Part shown: one piece after another, positions 16,310 to 25,439 of the stretch
Position numbering within the stretch: the first letter of the stretch is position 1
How the letters are laid out: the number at the start of each line of letters is the position of its first letter
Origin: Salimicrobium humidisoli
Lineage (GTDB): Bacteria > Bacillota > Bacilli > Bacillales > Halobacillaceae
Reading direction: 5' to 3'
DNA: 64,000 nt
NCBI RefSeq assembly: GCF_002295105.1
Contig: NZ_NSGH01000003.1
Coordinates: forward strand, 112,176-176,175
Made by a program: the position numbers and the translations under genes
Notes under the pieces: generated by a model
Database searches by the model: none
What the model was told of the DNA's origin: nothing
What the model saw: only the letters and a program-made list of their open reading frames with translations

Positions 16310-17200
16310 ATGGAAGACCTCTACTCTTCTACACTCGGAACACTTGAACGAACGTTCATGCCGTACGGTTCCGAATACCAGCATTACATTGATTTCCAGA
16401 CTTTCAGAGATATGAAACAGGTCGCTAAAGGGAAAAGACCTGTGTATATTGACCTTGATATTGAAGAAATAGCTGAAATGAAAACGAGATACATCGTCGA
16501 TCTGTCCTGGAAAGGAGTCTACATGACAGTAACGGTTCCACTGTCTTCCATGTTCCAGGCGACCGTTGAGATGTACGGTAAACCGCCGAGGCTGCTTATT
16601 GCCAGGCTGGAGAGAATAAACGGCCGGGAGGAAGATTCCCTGGTCCCTACTTCATTGAAAGAAGAGTTCACACGCAAAAAAGGACTCGGAGAAACGCTCG
16701 GGGATTTTGCGACAAAACTTTTCTTGTTCCTCGACTCTTACCTGGAACACAACGTGACCGGGGCACGTGAAGAAAGCCCTCCTGATAATCAGGTGAGCGA
16801 ACAGGCGGCGGAGATATTCGAAGGATGGGTGTTTCCTTTCGCTGAAAGTGATCCGGAGCTGCAGGCGGGCTGGAGAAGCTTTAAAAAACGCACGCAGAAG
16901 CAGTTCGAACGGATCGATAAACTCGATATAGAGGATCAGCATGCGCTGGAAACGATGATCCTTAAAGATGTTCCTGCTTTTTTGGATTCTTTTTCCATCC
17001 TGTCGCCTGAAAATAAACAGAAGAAAAAAGAGGAACTGAAGGAGACGATGGAGGACTTACGAAAGTTCATCGAAAGGCTGGAAGCTAAAGAAGAAGAGAC
17101 GTATACAAAGGATTTTGCAAGAAGTAAAGGTATCATCACTACGAAATATAAAGACTCCGGACGGGAGGCGTTTTCATCCGGAGACGAAGATCCGCATTGA
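16310..17200 (+). CDS. Hypothetical protein upstream of TelA-family gene
   Basis: A 296-residue, acidic, soluble-looking protein without signal peptide or membrane helix. The first ~105 residues look globular (YIDLDIEEIAEMKTRYIVDL, MTVTVPLSSMFQATVEMYG). The remainder is charged and helical, with a likely coiled coil near residues 225-260 (KKKEELKETMEDLRKFIERL). I do not recognise the family. It starts at ATG 16310 after AAGGGG, with a TACTAT promoter-like box near 16262. It lies 111 bp upstream of a TelA/toxic-anion-resistance gene, so a role in the same envelope-stress or tellurite-related process is possible but unproven. Confidence 0.7.
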   Translation: MEDLYSSTLGTLERTFMPYGSEYQHYIDFQTFRDMKQVAKGKRPVYIDLDIEEIAEMKTRYIVDLSWKGVYMTVTVPLSSMFQATVEMYGKPPRLLIARLERINGREEDSLVPTSLKEEFTRKKGLGETLGDFATKLFLFLDSYLEHNVTGAREESPPDNQVSEQAAEIFEGWVFPFAESDPELQAGWRSFKKRTQKQFERIDKLDIEDQHALETMILKDVPAFLDSFSILSPENKQKKKEELKETMEDLRKFIERLEAKEEETYTKDFARSKGIITTKYKDSGREAFSSGDEDPH

Positions 17201-17311
17201 AAATCGAAACCCTTGTCCTCGTCGCTGCGTATTACAGATAGACGTCCGCTTCTGCCGTACGAGTCAACCAGGCATACGGTTTTATCGATACCTTATAAGG
17301 AGAGATGCGAC

Positions 17312-18439
17312 ATGAGTAAGGAGTTTGAAAATAAAAGTATAGAAGCAGAAATGGATGAGCAGGATCTGAAGGAAGCGAAGACGCTGATTAAACAGGAAGA
17401 TATGGAACGTTTGAACCGGGAAGCCGAATCCTACGCCGGTCAGTTCGACACGGCCGAAGACGGCTCGGTTTCGGAGGTATTAAAGGAGCTCGGTGATCTC
17501 GGTGAGAAAGAACAGCGGGTGGCCGGAGAAACGATGGATTCTCTCAAAAGACCGGTGAACGATCTCATGAATAAAAGTAACAATGATATACCGCGGACTC
17601 TGAATGAATTGAAGAACGTAGTTTCCGATCTGGATCCGAAACAGACAGAAGGGAATGCAGTGACCAGATTTTTTTACAAAATGAGCAACAAAAAACCGAT
17701 TGAACGCTACATGAAGAAATACGAAACCGTGGACGGACGTATTGAAACGATCGTCCGCAGTTTACTTGCCGGCAAGGACCGGCTGGAAGAGGACAGTGTG
17801 GAGCTCGGCTTAATTAAGGAAAGTGCCCGGGAGCGTATATACGAGCTGGAAAAGCAGATCTATCTCGGAAAGAAACTGTTCCAGCTTCTGAAAGAAAAAG
17901 AAGGAACCGGAGAACACGACGATGCACTGATTGAAGAGGGGAAAGAGAAAATCATCACCCGGACCAGAAATATGACGCAGATGAAAAGCGTACTCATTCA
18001 AAGTATTTCCTCGGTTGATATCATTAAAAGAAACAATGAAAAACTGAAAGAATCCATTCGGAATGCGGTAACGCTCACTAAAAATATTATTACCGTCTCC
18101 GCAACGATTCAGCTGGCGCTGAATAATCAGAAAGAAGTAATCGATACGGTTAATGGTGTGAATAAAGCGACGGAAGAGATGCTGTTATCAAACTCGAGGA
18201 ACTTACGGGATAACACGAAAGAAGCGACTTCCATGATGGAAAATCCCGCCATCAGCATCGAAGCGCTTCAGGAATCTTTCGATAATGTATTTGAAGCTCT
18301 GGAGACGACCGAACAGTCATCGGAGCGGATCATCGCTTCCAGTGAACAGTTTATTGAAGAAATGGACCAGCTGAACGCCAACGTTCGAAAAAAGCTGGCA
18401 GGGTCCGGGGAAGCCGGGCAAAGAACGCTTCGTGACTGA
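17312..18439 (+). CDS. Toxic anion resistance protein, TelA/YceH/YaaN family
   Basis: A 375-residue all-helical protein of the TelA family. Hallmarks are the central FFYKMSNKKPIERYMKKYET block (about residue 110), the ELEKQIYLGKKLFQLL stretch and the late LALNNQKEVIDTVNGVNKAT segment. Members are linked to tellurite, colicin and antibiotic tolerance; the biochemical mechanism is not known. The frame extends 99 bp upstream, but ATG 17312 has the AAGGAGAG ribosome site. Probably co-transcribed with the preceding gene. A terminator overlaps its stop codon. Confidence 0.88.
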   Translation: MSKEFENKSIEAEMDEQDLKEAKTLIKQEDMERLNREAESYAGQFDTAEDGSVSEVLKELGDLGEKEQRVAGETMDSLKRPVNDLMNKSNNDIPRTLNELKNVVSDLDPKQTEGNAVTRFFYKMSNKKPIERYMKKYETVDGRIETIVRSLLAGKDRLEEDSVELGLIKESARERIYELEKQIYLGKKLFQLLKEKEGTGEHDDALIEEGKEKIITRTRNMTQMKSVLIQSISSVDIIKRNNEKLKESIRNAVTLTKNIITVSATIQLALNNQKEVIDTVNGVNKATEEMLLSNSRNLRDNTKEATSMMENPAISIEALQESFDNVFEALETTEQSSERIIASSEQFIEEMDQLNANVRKKLAGSGEAGQRTLRD

Positions 18440-18451
18440 AGCGTTCTTTTT
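18421..18451 (+). terminator. Intrinsic terminator overlapping the telA-type stop codon
   Basis: AAGAACGCTTC (18421-18431) pairs with GAAGCGTTCTT, followed by T; the loop contains the stop codon. Confidence 0.9.
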
Positions 18452-18514
18452 ATCTGCCATTCCTCATAGTGCCGCAGGGACGGGAGGCACAAAACTGCAA
18501 TTCCCGGCAGGTCT

Positions 18515-19093
18515 TCATCTGGACACAAACCTGTTGCCGGTAACCCAGAAACGCCAGGGGAAATCTCTGGCTTCCTCTGAATTATCGATACCGATGCGGG
18601 GACCGGTGGAAATGTGTTCCGGGGTGAAACCCTTAGCGATGTACAACGGGGGTTCCCCGTAAGGATGTCCGTAGTCGTCCTTCACGATTCCGAGCGCTTT
18701 CGTAAGTTTACCGGGGCCGCTCGTAAGTTCCTTTTCCTTTTTATCCCCGCGTCTTTTGTACATAAGATCTATCCCCCGGACAGGTTCCACGGCACGGATG
18801 AGAATCGCTTCCGGTTCTCCCACTTCTCCCGCCACCACGTTTACAAGACAGTGGGTGTGCATTACGTAAGTGTAGGCATGTCCGGCTTCTCCGAACATCA
18901 CTTCCGTACGTTTGGTACGTTTATAGTTGTAGCTGTGGGCCGCCTTGTCCACAGCTCCGATATAGACTTCGGTCTCTACGATGTAGCCGGAAGCTGTTCC
19001 TTCTTCCGTCTCTTTGATCAGCTCACAGCCGAGCAGGTCCTCCGCAAGGGTGAGGGCCGGCTGTCGAAAAAATGAAGCAGGCAATAGTTCCAT
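18515..19093 (-). CDS. DNA-3-methyladenine glycosylase (AAG/MPG type)
   Basis: A 192-residue alkyladenine DNA glycosylase. Recognisable segments are DLLGCELIKE (about residue 19), VETEVYIGAVDKAAHSY (about 40, with the catalytic Glu), HAYTYVMHTHCLVNVV (about 72-87) and LTSGPGKLTKALGI (about 128). It excises alkylated purines such as 3-methyladenine to begin base-excision repair. Length is normal for bacterial MPG. Convergent with the TelA gene and not in an operon. Confidence 0.92.
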   Translation of the reverse strand: MELLPASFFRQPALTLAEDLLGCELIKETEEGTASGYIVETEVYIGAVDKAAHSYNYKRTKRTEVMFGEAGHAYTYVMHTHCLVNVVAGEVGEPEAILIRAVEPVRGIDLMYKRRGDKKEKELTSGPGKLTKALGIVKDDYGHPYGEPPLYIAKGFTPEHISTGPRIGIDNSEEARDFPWRFWVTGNRFVSR

Positions 19094-19225
19094 GTTAATT
19101 CACCTCGAAAGTAATAATACCACACCTGAACAGACTGAAACGTAAGGAGAGCTCATCACCTGAACCCGGGTATGATAAAATATTGAAATACAGTTTCTGC
19201 ATGAAAAGGAAAGGGGATGAAGTCA

Positions 19226-19672
19226 GTGATTACTACATCTTGCGAGAAAGCCGAGGCGCCTATGAAACTCCTGCTGGAAGCGGACCCGAAGAAAGAACAC
19301 GTCATCGACTACATAAAACGGGGAGACGTGTTTGTCGCAGAGGAAGCCGGAATAGTCATCGGTGTTATGGTACTCCTTCCGACCCGGCCGGGTACACTGG
19401 AAGTGGTAAATATAGCTGTTTCAGGTTCTTACCGGGGCAAAGGTGTGGGGTCCCGGCTTTTACAGTTTGCTGCTGAGGCTGCTGAAGGGTATGAAAATCT
19501 GGAAACAGGAACGGGGAACTCAAGTATCGGTCAGCTATTGTTTTATCAGCGCAACGGATTTCGTATTGATCACGTAGACAAAGATTTCTTCGTAAAACAG
19601 TACGATGAAGATATATGGGAAAACGGCATACAGTGCCGTGATATGATACGATTGGTGAAGACGATTGAATGA
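19226..19672 (+). CDS. GNAT-family N-acetyltransferase
   Basis: A protein of about 148 residues with the acetyl-CoA binding signature SGSYRGKGVGSRLLQFAAEAA (the R-G-K-G-V-G loop), and LFYQRNGF near the end. GTG 19226 is preferred because AAAGGGG then sits at normal spacing; an in-frame ATG at 19217 lies too close to the ribosome site. Acetylated substrate unknown. It is followed by a short membrane-protein gene 19 bp later. Confidence 0.82.
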   Translation: MITTSCEKAEAPMKLLLEADPKKEHVIDYIKRGDVFVAEEAGIVIGVMVLLPTRPGTLEVVNIAVSGSYRGKGVGSRLLQFAAEAAEGYENLETGTGNSSIGQLLFYQRNGFRIDHVDKDFFVKQYDEDIWENGIQCRDMIRLVKTIE

Positions 19673-19691
19673 AGATTGAAAGAGGGATAAC

Positions 19692-19862
19692 ATGCTGAAA
19701 ATATTCGATTATGTAATACTGCCGCTTATTATTGTCGGTATAGCCGTACTGGTTTTCGATATGCCCTTCATCCCTGCAGTAATTGGCGCTTATATAGGAA
19801 TATGTATTGCGATCGTTCTTAGAAGAAGGCGGGAGAATAAGGAAGGCCGGACGAATGGATGA
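19692..19862 (+). CDS. Small membrane protein (56 residues)
   Basis: This short frame encodes two hydrophobic segments (YVILPLIIVGIAVLVF and FIPAVIGAYIGICIAIVL) and a basic tail RRRRENKEG. It starts at ATG 19692 after GAGGG and overlaps the start of the following DUF202 gene by 8 bp, so coupled translation is likely. The proximity to a second small membrane protein suggests a common complex. No function known. Confidence 0.65.
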   Translation: MLKIFDYVILPLIIVGIAVLVFDMPFIPAVIGAYIGICIAIVLRRRRENKEGRTNG

Positions 19863-20205
19863 ACAGAAGCTGATCCAGCAGCATTTGGCGAATGAACGTA
19901 CGTACCTGGCCTGGATCCGTACGGCGATTGCCCTGGTCGGCATCGGATTTCTGGCCACGACGCTGCATATAAATGCAGGCCCCGGGGAGGGGGGAACGGA
20001 AGAGACACTTGTGCTGACTGTCAGTATCGGGGCTCTTGCTCTTGGAATATTGACTATCGTCGGCTCTACTGTCAATTACTATACCATCCGGAAGAATATC
20101 AATGAGAGCCGTTTCCGTTCCTCCAGCTGGCTCATCGGGTTCATGACCAGTATAGCCGTTCTGCTGGTGCTTCTCGTAGGCGTATATATTTTCGCTGTAA
20201 ATTAA
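19855..20205 (+). CDS. DUF202/YidH-family membrane protein
   Basis: A 116-residue protein with the family opening LANERTYLAWIRTAIALVGIG, followed by three hydrophobic helices. ATG 19855 is chosen because GGAAGG lies upstream and it couples to the preceding small gene by an 8-bp overlap. DUF202 proteins are inner-membrane proteins of unknown role. Followed 14 bp later by an acetyltransferase gene on the same strand. Confidence 0.82.
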   Translation: MDEQKLIQQHLANERTYLAWIRTAIALVGIGFLATTLHINAGPGEGGTEETLVLTVSIGALALGILTIVGSTVNYYTIRKNINESRFRSSSWLIGFMTSIAVLLVLLVGVYIFAVN

Positions 20206-20219
20206 GGGGAGGAGTAAAA

Positions 20220-20696
20220 ATGGAATTTACTTCTATCGACGTGAAAAAAGAAAGAGACACGGTACTCCGATTCAGAAGAGAAGTGTTTCAGGAAAGTTTC
20301 GGCAGTTCGGATTCTATGAACGAAGAAGATTATCTGGACTGGTTACAGAAGAAGGCGGAAGAATTTCCCGACGGTATGAAACTTGTGAAGAAAAAAGGAG
20401 AGACAGTCGGCCAACTGGAACTGTCGGTCCGGGAGTTCAAGGGGCGGATCATCGGTTACGTTCACCTTTTTTATCTTGAGAAAGAATGGCGGGACCTCGG
20501 CTTTGGCTTGAATCTGTATAATTACGCCATGAAATTTTTCCGTGACAAAGATATCACTGAATTTCACCTGCGTGTCGCTCCTGAGAACAGGAGAGCTGTC
20601 GCTTTTTACAAAAAATTAGGGATGAAAGAGGCTGGAGAAGAATTGAATGGGAAAGTAATAAGAATGACCGGGAGTGTTAATACATGGAACTTGTAG
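20220..20696 (+). CDS. GNAT-family acetyltransferase
   Basis: A 158-residue protein with a GNAT fold. The binding region is around YLEKEWRDLGFGLNLYNYAM (about residue 82; the loop is less canonical than R-x-x-G-x-G), followed by LRVAPENRRAVAFYKKLGM. AGGGGAGGAG precedes ATG 20220. It overlaps the next acetyltransferase gene by 13 bp, so the two are probably made together. Substrate unknown. Confidence 0.82.
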   Translation: MEFTSIDVKKERDTVLRFRREVFQESFGSSDSMNEEDYLDWLQKKAEEFPDGMKLVKKKGETVGQLELSVREFKGRIIGYVHLFYLEKEWRDLGFGLNLYNYAMKFFRDKDITEFHLRVAPENRRAVAFYKKLGMKEAGEELNGKVIRMTGSVNTWNL

Positions 20697-21112
20697 AACT
20701 GACGACGAAACAGGATATTACCAAGGCTTTCGCTGTAGTGAATGAATTACGTACGAACCTCGATCTGAACAAGTATTCGGAACTGGTGACGGAAGCCATG
20801 GAGCGGGATAATTACCATATGTTCGGTATGATGGAGGAAGAGGAAATCGTTGCAGTCGCAGGTTTCAAACCGGCTGTAAGTCTTTACTATGGACGACTCG
20901 TATGGATCGAAGACCTTGTAGTTACAAATGAAAAACGGAATTACGGGTACGGGGAAATGATGCTTCATTTCGTTGAGCAGTGGGCCGCTCAGAATAAATA
21001 TGATCACGTAGCTCTATCTTCAGGAATGACTCAGTCTCATGCTCACAAGTTTTATGAAGAGAAGATGGATTATGAGAAAACCGGATATGTTTTTCTGAAA
21101 AAGAATGTATGA
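20684..21112 (+). CDS. GNAT-family acetyltransferase
   Basis: A 142-residue GNAT protein: VWIEDLVVTNEKRNYGYGEMM forms beta-4 and the acetyl-CoA loop, and SHAHKFYEEKMDYEKTGYVF is the usual C-terminal strand. It begins inside the 3' end of the previous acetyltransferase gene. The stop is followed 17 bp later by the nitronate monooxygenase start. Such pairs often arise by duplication, though the two proteins look well diverged. Confidence 0.82.
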   Translation: MELVELTTKQDITKAFAVVNELRTNLDLNKYSELVTEAMERDNYHMFGMMEEEEIVAVAGFKPAVSLYYGRLVWIEDLVVTNEKRNYGYGEMMLHFVEQWAAQNKYDHVALSSGMTQSHAHKFYEEKMDYEKTGYVFLKKNV

Positions 21113-21129
21113 CAGGGGAGGTTCAAAAT

Positions 21130-22176
21130 ATGAAAGGTGAAAGAATCGTTCAGCTGCTGGAAACAAATTACCCGATTGTACAGGCAGGGATGGCCGGAGG
21201 AGTGACGACACCCGGGCTGGTGGCGGCCGTCTCCGAAGCAGGAGGGTTCGGTACGATAGGAGCAGGCTACATGGAGGCGGAAGCGATGAAGGAGTCGATC
21301 CGGGAAGTGAAAGAACGTACAGAAAAACCTTTTGGCGTTAATTTGTTTGTCCCTGGTCATCCTTCTTCAGGCCTCGAAGAAGAAGAGAAAGCTATGCGTG
21401 CCCTTCACCCTTTCAGAGAAGAACTGGGGATGGAGGCAGTCGTGAACCCCGATACTCCGTCTGTTTTCGATGAACAGATAGAAGGTATTCTGGCAGAGAA
21501 GGTGCCTGTAGTCAGCTTCACTTTCGGTATTCCGCCGGAAGAGGTGATCCGTTCCCTGAAGCAGTCCGGGATAAAAGTGATCGGCACTGCCACGACAGTG
21601 GAAGAAGCGGTGCTCAACGAAGAAGCGGGAATGGATGCAATCGTAGCTCAGGGAGCAGAAGCCGGTGGCCACCGTGGGACTTTCCACGCTTCATTCGAAA
21701 AAGGGATGATCGGCCTGATGTCGCTTATTCCGCAGATCACCGATCATATATCCATTCCGGTTATAGCGGCCGGAGGTATTATGGATAAAAGGGGGATAGC
21801 CGCGTCGTTTGCTCTCGGGGCGGAAGGTGTGCAACTTGGCACGGCTTTCGTGACGAGTAAGGAAAGTGGTGCCAAACGCGTACACAAAGGTGCTATTCTT
21901 GAAGCGACAGAAGCTGACACTGTCGTGACCGATGTGTTCAGCGGGAAACCGGCCCGCGGGATTGAGAACCGCTTCATCCGCGAAATGGAAGGACGGACGA
22001 TTCTTGAATATCCCCTCCAGAACGCGTTGACAAAACCGATCCGTAAGGAAGCCGGACGGCTGCAGAAGACGGAGTTTATGTCCCTGTGGTCCGGGCAGAG
22101 TCCGAGACTCTCCGAGGATAGTGCTGCAGCTGACATTATCCGGAAGCTGTCAGAATACTGGGATGAGAGCTTATAG
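21130..22176 (+). CDS. Nitronate monooxygenase (2-nitropropane dioxygenase family)
   Basis: A 348-residue FMN-dependent TIM-barrel enzyme. Family marks are YPIVQAGMAGGVTTPGLVAAVSEAG at the N-terminus, GAEAGGHRGTF (about residue 180, with the catalytic His) and IPVIAAGGIMDKRGIAASFALGAEGVQLGTAF (about 215-245) for FMN phosphate binding. It detoxifies alkyl nitronates such as propionate 3-nitronate; FabK-type enoyl reductases share this fold. ATG 21130 is chosen after GGGGAGG. Closed by a strong terminator. Confidence 0.88.
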   Translation: MKGERIVQLLETNYPIVQAGMAGGVTTPGLVAAVSEAGGFGTIGAGYMEAEAMKESIREVKERTEKPFGVNLFVPGHPSSGLEEEEKAMRALHPFREELGMEAVVNPDTPSVFDEQIEGILAEKVPVVSFTFGIPPEEVIRSLKQSGIKVIGTATTVEEAVLNEEAGMDAIVAQGAEAGGHRGTFHASFEKGMIGLMSLIPQITDHISIPVIAAGGIMDKRGIAASFALGAEGVQLGTAFVTSKESGAKRVHKGAILEATEADTVVTDVFSGKPARGIENRFIREMEGRTILEYPLQNALTKPIRKEAGRLQKTEFMSLWSGQSPRLSEDSAAADIIRKLSEYWDESL

Positions 22177-22189
22177 AATAGAACGTTGT

Positions 22190-22226
22190 AAGCAGCTGCA
22201 GGGGCCCCTCCTCTGCAGCTGCTTTT
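22190..22226 (+). terminator. Intrinsic terminator
   Basis: AAGCAGCTGCAG and CTGCAGCTGCTT arms form a 12-bp perfect stem followed by T residues, 13 bp after the stop. Confidence 0.9.
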
Positions 22227-22273
22227 AATATACAGATTTCTCAGGAGCCTTCAAAGAAACGGTGATTTTTTTA

Positions 22274-22302
22274 TTGACTTCTTTTTTTTGTGACCCTAAA
22301 AT
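22274..22302 (+). promoter_or_regulatory. SigA-type promoter of the yitT-like gene
   Basis: TTGACT (22274-22279), a 17-base spacer and TAAAAT (22297-22302) lie 45 bp upstream of the start codon. Confidence 0.75.
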
Positions 22303-22347
22303 CTATTAAGTGTTATTAAGAAACCCGAGAGATCGGAGGGATAGTAA

Positions 22348-23169
22348 GTGAGACATCGTTTCAGAAATCTTATTGTATTATTCACGGCATCAGTAGTTTT
22401 GGCTTTTGCGTTTAATTTCTTCCTGCTGCCGCATGAAGTTCTATCGGGCGGTGTAACCGGACTGGCTATGATATTCGGCCTGCTGACCCCGTTAAGTTCA
22501 GGGATCTGGCTTATCGTATTCAACATACCGGTGCTGATCATCGGCTGGATGAAACTTGGAAAAGAGTTCATCGCCAACAGTGTGTTTTCCGTGGCAGTAA
22601 CGTCGGTGGCTATGCTCTATGTGCCGGTGCTTCAAGTGACAGAGGATGCACTTTTGTCTTCCGTATTCGGGGGAGTCATCGTCGGCGCATGTATCGGTAC
22701 CATTATCCGTTTTTACGGCTCCACCGGAGGGTTTGACGTTATCGGATTAGTCCTTACCCTGAAACGTGATCTGCCTCTTGGCGTTCTCGTGTTCGGTCTG
22801 AATAGTCTCGTCGTGTTCGCTTCCGGATTTTTCTTTACCTGGGAACTCGCACTTTACACACTGGCTTCCATTTATATTACCGGAATCGTCGTAGACCGTA
22901 TCCACACCCGTCACATTAAACTCAGTCTTATGGTGGTGACCGATCAGGATCAGAAACTCCGTGGTGAACTGATTGGAAATCTTATACGCGGCATTACGGT
23001 GATGAATGCTCAAGGGGGATATTCCAACGAGGAACGAAAGATTCTGTACACGGTGATTTCCCGCTACGAGCTGGCGCTTGTCAAGTCCATCATCCAGGAC
23101 GTGGACCCGCGGGCTTTCGTGAGCGTGACGGAAACCGTCGAAGTGCTCGGTAACTTCCGACGCTCATAA
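22348..23169 (+). CDS. YitT-family membrane protein (DUF161 + DUF2179)
   Basis: A 273-residue protein with five or six membrane helices in the first ~180 residues (FNFFLLPHEVLSGGVTGLAM is typical of YitT) and a cytoplasmic DUF2179 domain at the end (GITVMNAQGGYSNEERKILY, VSVTETVEVLG). The family is widespread in Bacilli and its function is unknown. GTG 22348 follows GGAGGG. A good SigA-type promoter and a terminator flank it, so it is monocistronic. Confidence 0.9.
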   Translation: MRHRFRNLIVLFTASVVLAFAFNFFLLPHEVLSGGVTGLAMIFGLLTPLSSGIWLIVFNIPVLIIGWMKLGKEFIANSVFSVAVTSVAMLYVPVLQVTEDALLSSVFGGVIVGACIGTIIRFYGSTGGFDVIGLVLTLKRDLPLGVLVFGLNSLVVFASGFFFTWELALYTLASIYITGIVVDRIHTRHIKLSLMVVTDQDQKLRGELIGNLIRGITVMNAQGGYSNEERKILYTVISRYELALVKSIIQDVDPRAFVSVTETVEVLGNFRRS

Positions 23170-23178
23170 GTTTTGTTA

Positions 23179-23210
23179 ATCGTCTCCTCATACAGAGGAG
23201 GCGATTTTTT
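23179..23210 (+). terminator. Intrinsic terminator of the yitT-like gene
   Basis: ATCGTCTCCTC pairs with GAGGAGGCGAT (one wobble), followed by six T. Confidence 0.85.
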
Positions 23211-23214
23211 GCAT

Positions 23215-23256
23215 AAAAAGAGCGATTTTCTTCAGTAAATGAAAAAAACCGCTCTT
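23215..23256 (-). terminator. Intrinsic terminator of the sulP-usp operon
   Basis: On the minus strand AAGAGCGG pairs with the CGCTCTT arm, preceded by a T/A-rich inner stem and followed by five T. Confidence 0.75.
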
Positions 23257-23290
23257 CCTGGAAGTTCACTTTTTTATAAAAGTCCATGAA

Positions 23291-23713
23291 TTATTTCACA
23301 ACGACCACCGGACATTGAATATACTTCACTAACTTATGGCTGACGCTGCCGAGAATCAACGTCTGGAATTTATTCCGTCCCCGGCTTCCGACGAGCACAC
23401 AGTCGTAGTCGCCTTCGTTCGCATACTCAATCAGTGTCTCAGCCGGCTGACCGTGCAAAATCGTAATGTCGGCTGCAAGCCCCTTCGCCTCGATATATTC
23501 GATGGTGGACTGGAATTTTTCTTTCCGTTTCAGGGAAGCGGTGTCGGAATCCCCATATTTCAGCACGTCTTTTTTGGACTGATCACCATCTACAGCGTAA
23601 ACAACTTCAATATGAACTTCATCTTTATAGGGATCCACCATTTTCAAGGCTTCGTCGATCGCCCGATGAGAATGTTCGGATCCGTCGGATGCTAAAAGTA
23701 TTTTGGTATACAT
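23291..23713 (-). CDS. Universal stress protein, UspA family
   Basis: A 140-residue UspA-fold protein. It starts with KILLASDGSEHSHRAI and ends with GSRGRNKFQTLILGSVSHKL plus CPVVVVK; this G-2x-G-9x-GS pattern is that of ATP-binding UspA members. It lies 22 bp downstream of the SulP transporter gene on the same strand. Fused or linked SulP-Usp pairs are common, so it probably modulates the transporter or responds with it to bicarbonate, sulfate or energy state (inference). Confidence 0.9.
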   Translation of the reverse strand: MYTKILLASDGSEHSHRAIDEALKMVDPYKDEVHIEVVYAVDGDQSKKDVLKYGDSDTASLKRKEKFQSTIEYIEAKGLAADITILHGQPAETLIEYANEGDYDCVLVGSRGRNKFQTLILGSVSHKLVKYIQCPVVVVK

Positions 23714-23735
23714 ATCAGAACTCCCTTACGGTTTA

Positions 23736-25199
23736 TTAGAAGGAGGTTTTGGAAACTCCCCCTACTTTTTCAAGTAAACGTCTGCTTTCTGCGTTAATTC
23801 CCACAAACGTAACGTCGATACCTTTTTGGTCAAACTTGGCTTCTACACTATCCAGGGCTCCGATCGCTGAATCATCCCACAGGTGGGATTCGCTTAAATC
23901 GATTATAACTTCTTTTACAGAAGGAATTTCATTAAATTCGATAGATTCCTGGAATTCGGTGACAGAAGCGAAGAACAGTTGCCCCTGTACATAGTATATA
24001 CGTTTTTGTGCTTCGTTCATATACAGGGATAAAACACGGACCCTGGAGATTTTAACCGCAAAGAAAATCATGCTCAGGACGACCCCGGCCAGCACACCGT
24101 AAGCAAGGTTGTGAGTCACGACGACAGTCACCACCGTGATGACCATAACCGCTGCGTCGGAAAGCGGGGTCTTATGGATATTACGCACAGAACCCCAGTC
24201 GAAAGTTCCGATGGATACCATGATCATGACTCCGGCAAGGGCAGCCATCGGAATCTGTACGACGACGTTTCCGAGGACTACGATGAGAAACATAAGAAAA
24301 ACCCCGGCTACCAGAGTAGACAAACGTCCGCGTCCCCCGGACTTGACGTTGATGACGGACTGACCGATCATAGCACAGCCTGCCATACCGCCGAAGCATC
24401 CGGCCACGACGTTGGCTATTCCCTGGCCGCGGCTCTCTTTATTTTTATCACTTTCCGTATCGGTGAAATCATCGACGATCGAGGCTGTCAGTAACGATTC
24501 AAGCAACCCGACAATTGTCAGTGCCATGGCATACGGAAATATAATCGCTAACGTTTCGAAATTAAGCGGTATATCTGGAAGTGCGAAAATAGGCAACGTT
24601 TGGGTAAGTTCGCCCATACTCCCGACGTTCCTCACATCAATCCCCATCGTTACGACGATGACACTCATAACTACGATGGCGACGAGCGTGGAGGGAATCG
24701 TCTTATTGATCAGAGGGAAAAGGTAGATGATAGCAAGTGTAGCTCCGACAAGTACATAGATGATCCAGCCTTCCCCTTCGAAATGCTGCAGCTGGGAAGT
24801 GAAAATCAGAATAGCCAGCGCGTTGACGAAACCGACCATCACCGATTTTGGTATAAATTTCATGAAACGGGCCAGCTTAAATACCCCGAGAATAATCTGC
24901 AGAACCCCCGTTAAAATGGTGGTGGCCAGTAAATATTCGAGACCGTGTTCCGCCACGAGCGTTACCATGAGCAGAGCCATCGCTCCTGTAGCTGCCGAAA
25001 TCATGCCGGGTCTGCCTCCGACGAATGCAATGACTACCGCAATACAGAAGGAAGCGTAGAGACCGACCATGGGGTCGACGCCTGCTATAATTGAAAAGGC
25101 GATCGCTTCAGGAATGAGAGCCAGAGCTACTACAATACCTGAAAGAATGTCGCCGCGAACGTTTCCGAACCATTCCTGCTTTAAGGTGGATGAGAACAT
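23736..25199 (-). CDS. SulP-family anion transporter with STAS domain
   Basis: A 487-residue transporter. The N-terminal ~380 residues hold 10-12 membrane helices with the SulP motif ([28 protein letters not shown], split here by helix boundaries). The last ~100 residues form a STAS domain ([22 protein letters not shown]). SulP proteins carry bicarbonate, sulfate or dicarboxylates, often with sodium. The STAS motif Asp-Ser-Ala is intact. First gene of a two-gene operon with uspA. The substrate cannot be settled; bicarbonate or sulfate are most likely. Confidence 0.88.
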   Translation of the reverse strand: MFSSTLKQEWFGNVRGDILSGIVVALALIPEAIAFSIIAGVDPMVGLYASFCIAVVIAFVGGRPGMISAATGAMALLMVTLVAEHGLEYLLATTILTGVLQIILGVFKLARFMKFIPKSVMVGFVNALAILIFTSQLQHFEGEGWIIYVLVGATLAIIYLFPLINKTIPSTLVAIVVMSVIVVTMGIDVRNVGSMGELTQTLPIFALPDIPLNFETLAIIFPYAMALTIVGLLESLLTASIVDDFTDTESDKNKESRGQGIANVVAGCFGGMAGCAMIGQSVINVKSGGRGRLSTLVAGVFLMFLIVVLGNVVVQIPMAALAGVMIMVSIGTFDWGSVRNIHKTPLSDAAVMVITVVTVVVTHNLAYGVLAGVVLSMIFFAVKISRVRVLSLYMNEAQKRIYYVQGQLFFASVTEFQESIEFNEIPSVKEVIIDLSESHLWDDSAIGALDSVEAKFDQKGIDVTFVGINAESRRLLEKVGGVSKTSF

Positions 25200-25439
25200 A
25201 GGTACCCTCTTTCTTTTATGAATTTATCTTTTTTCATTGGGTAAGCAATGAAAATTTGAATCATTGTCTTTAAATGACTTATAATGGACTATAACAGAGT
25301 ATAATATAAACGACTGAATTGCAATGAGAAATTATGGTTGGAGTGATTCAGTTCATCGGTTTCACCGAGTTTTGATTGTGAATTTCAAAGGAAACGCGTA
25401 CACTGACAATAGCAGAATAGAAATGAAGGACGGTTGCTG

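Noticed and set aside
23632..23658. GATCCA-N15-CGTC on the plus strand within the usp gene
   Set aside because: The -10 part deviates (CGTC), it is inside a minus-strand gene and no plus-strand gene starts nearby.
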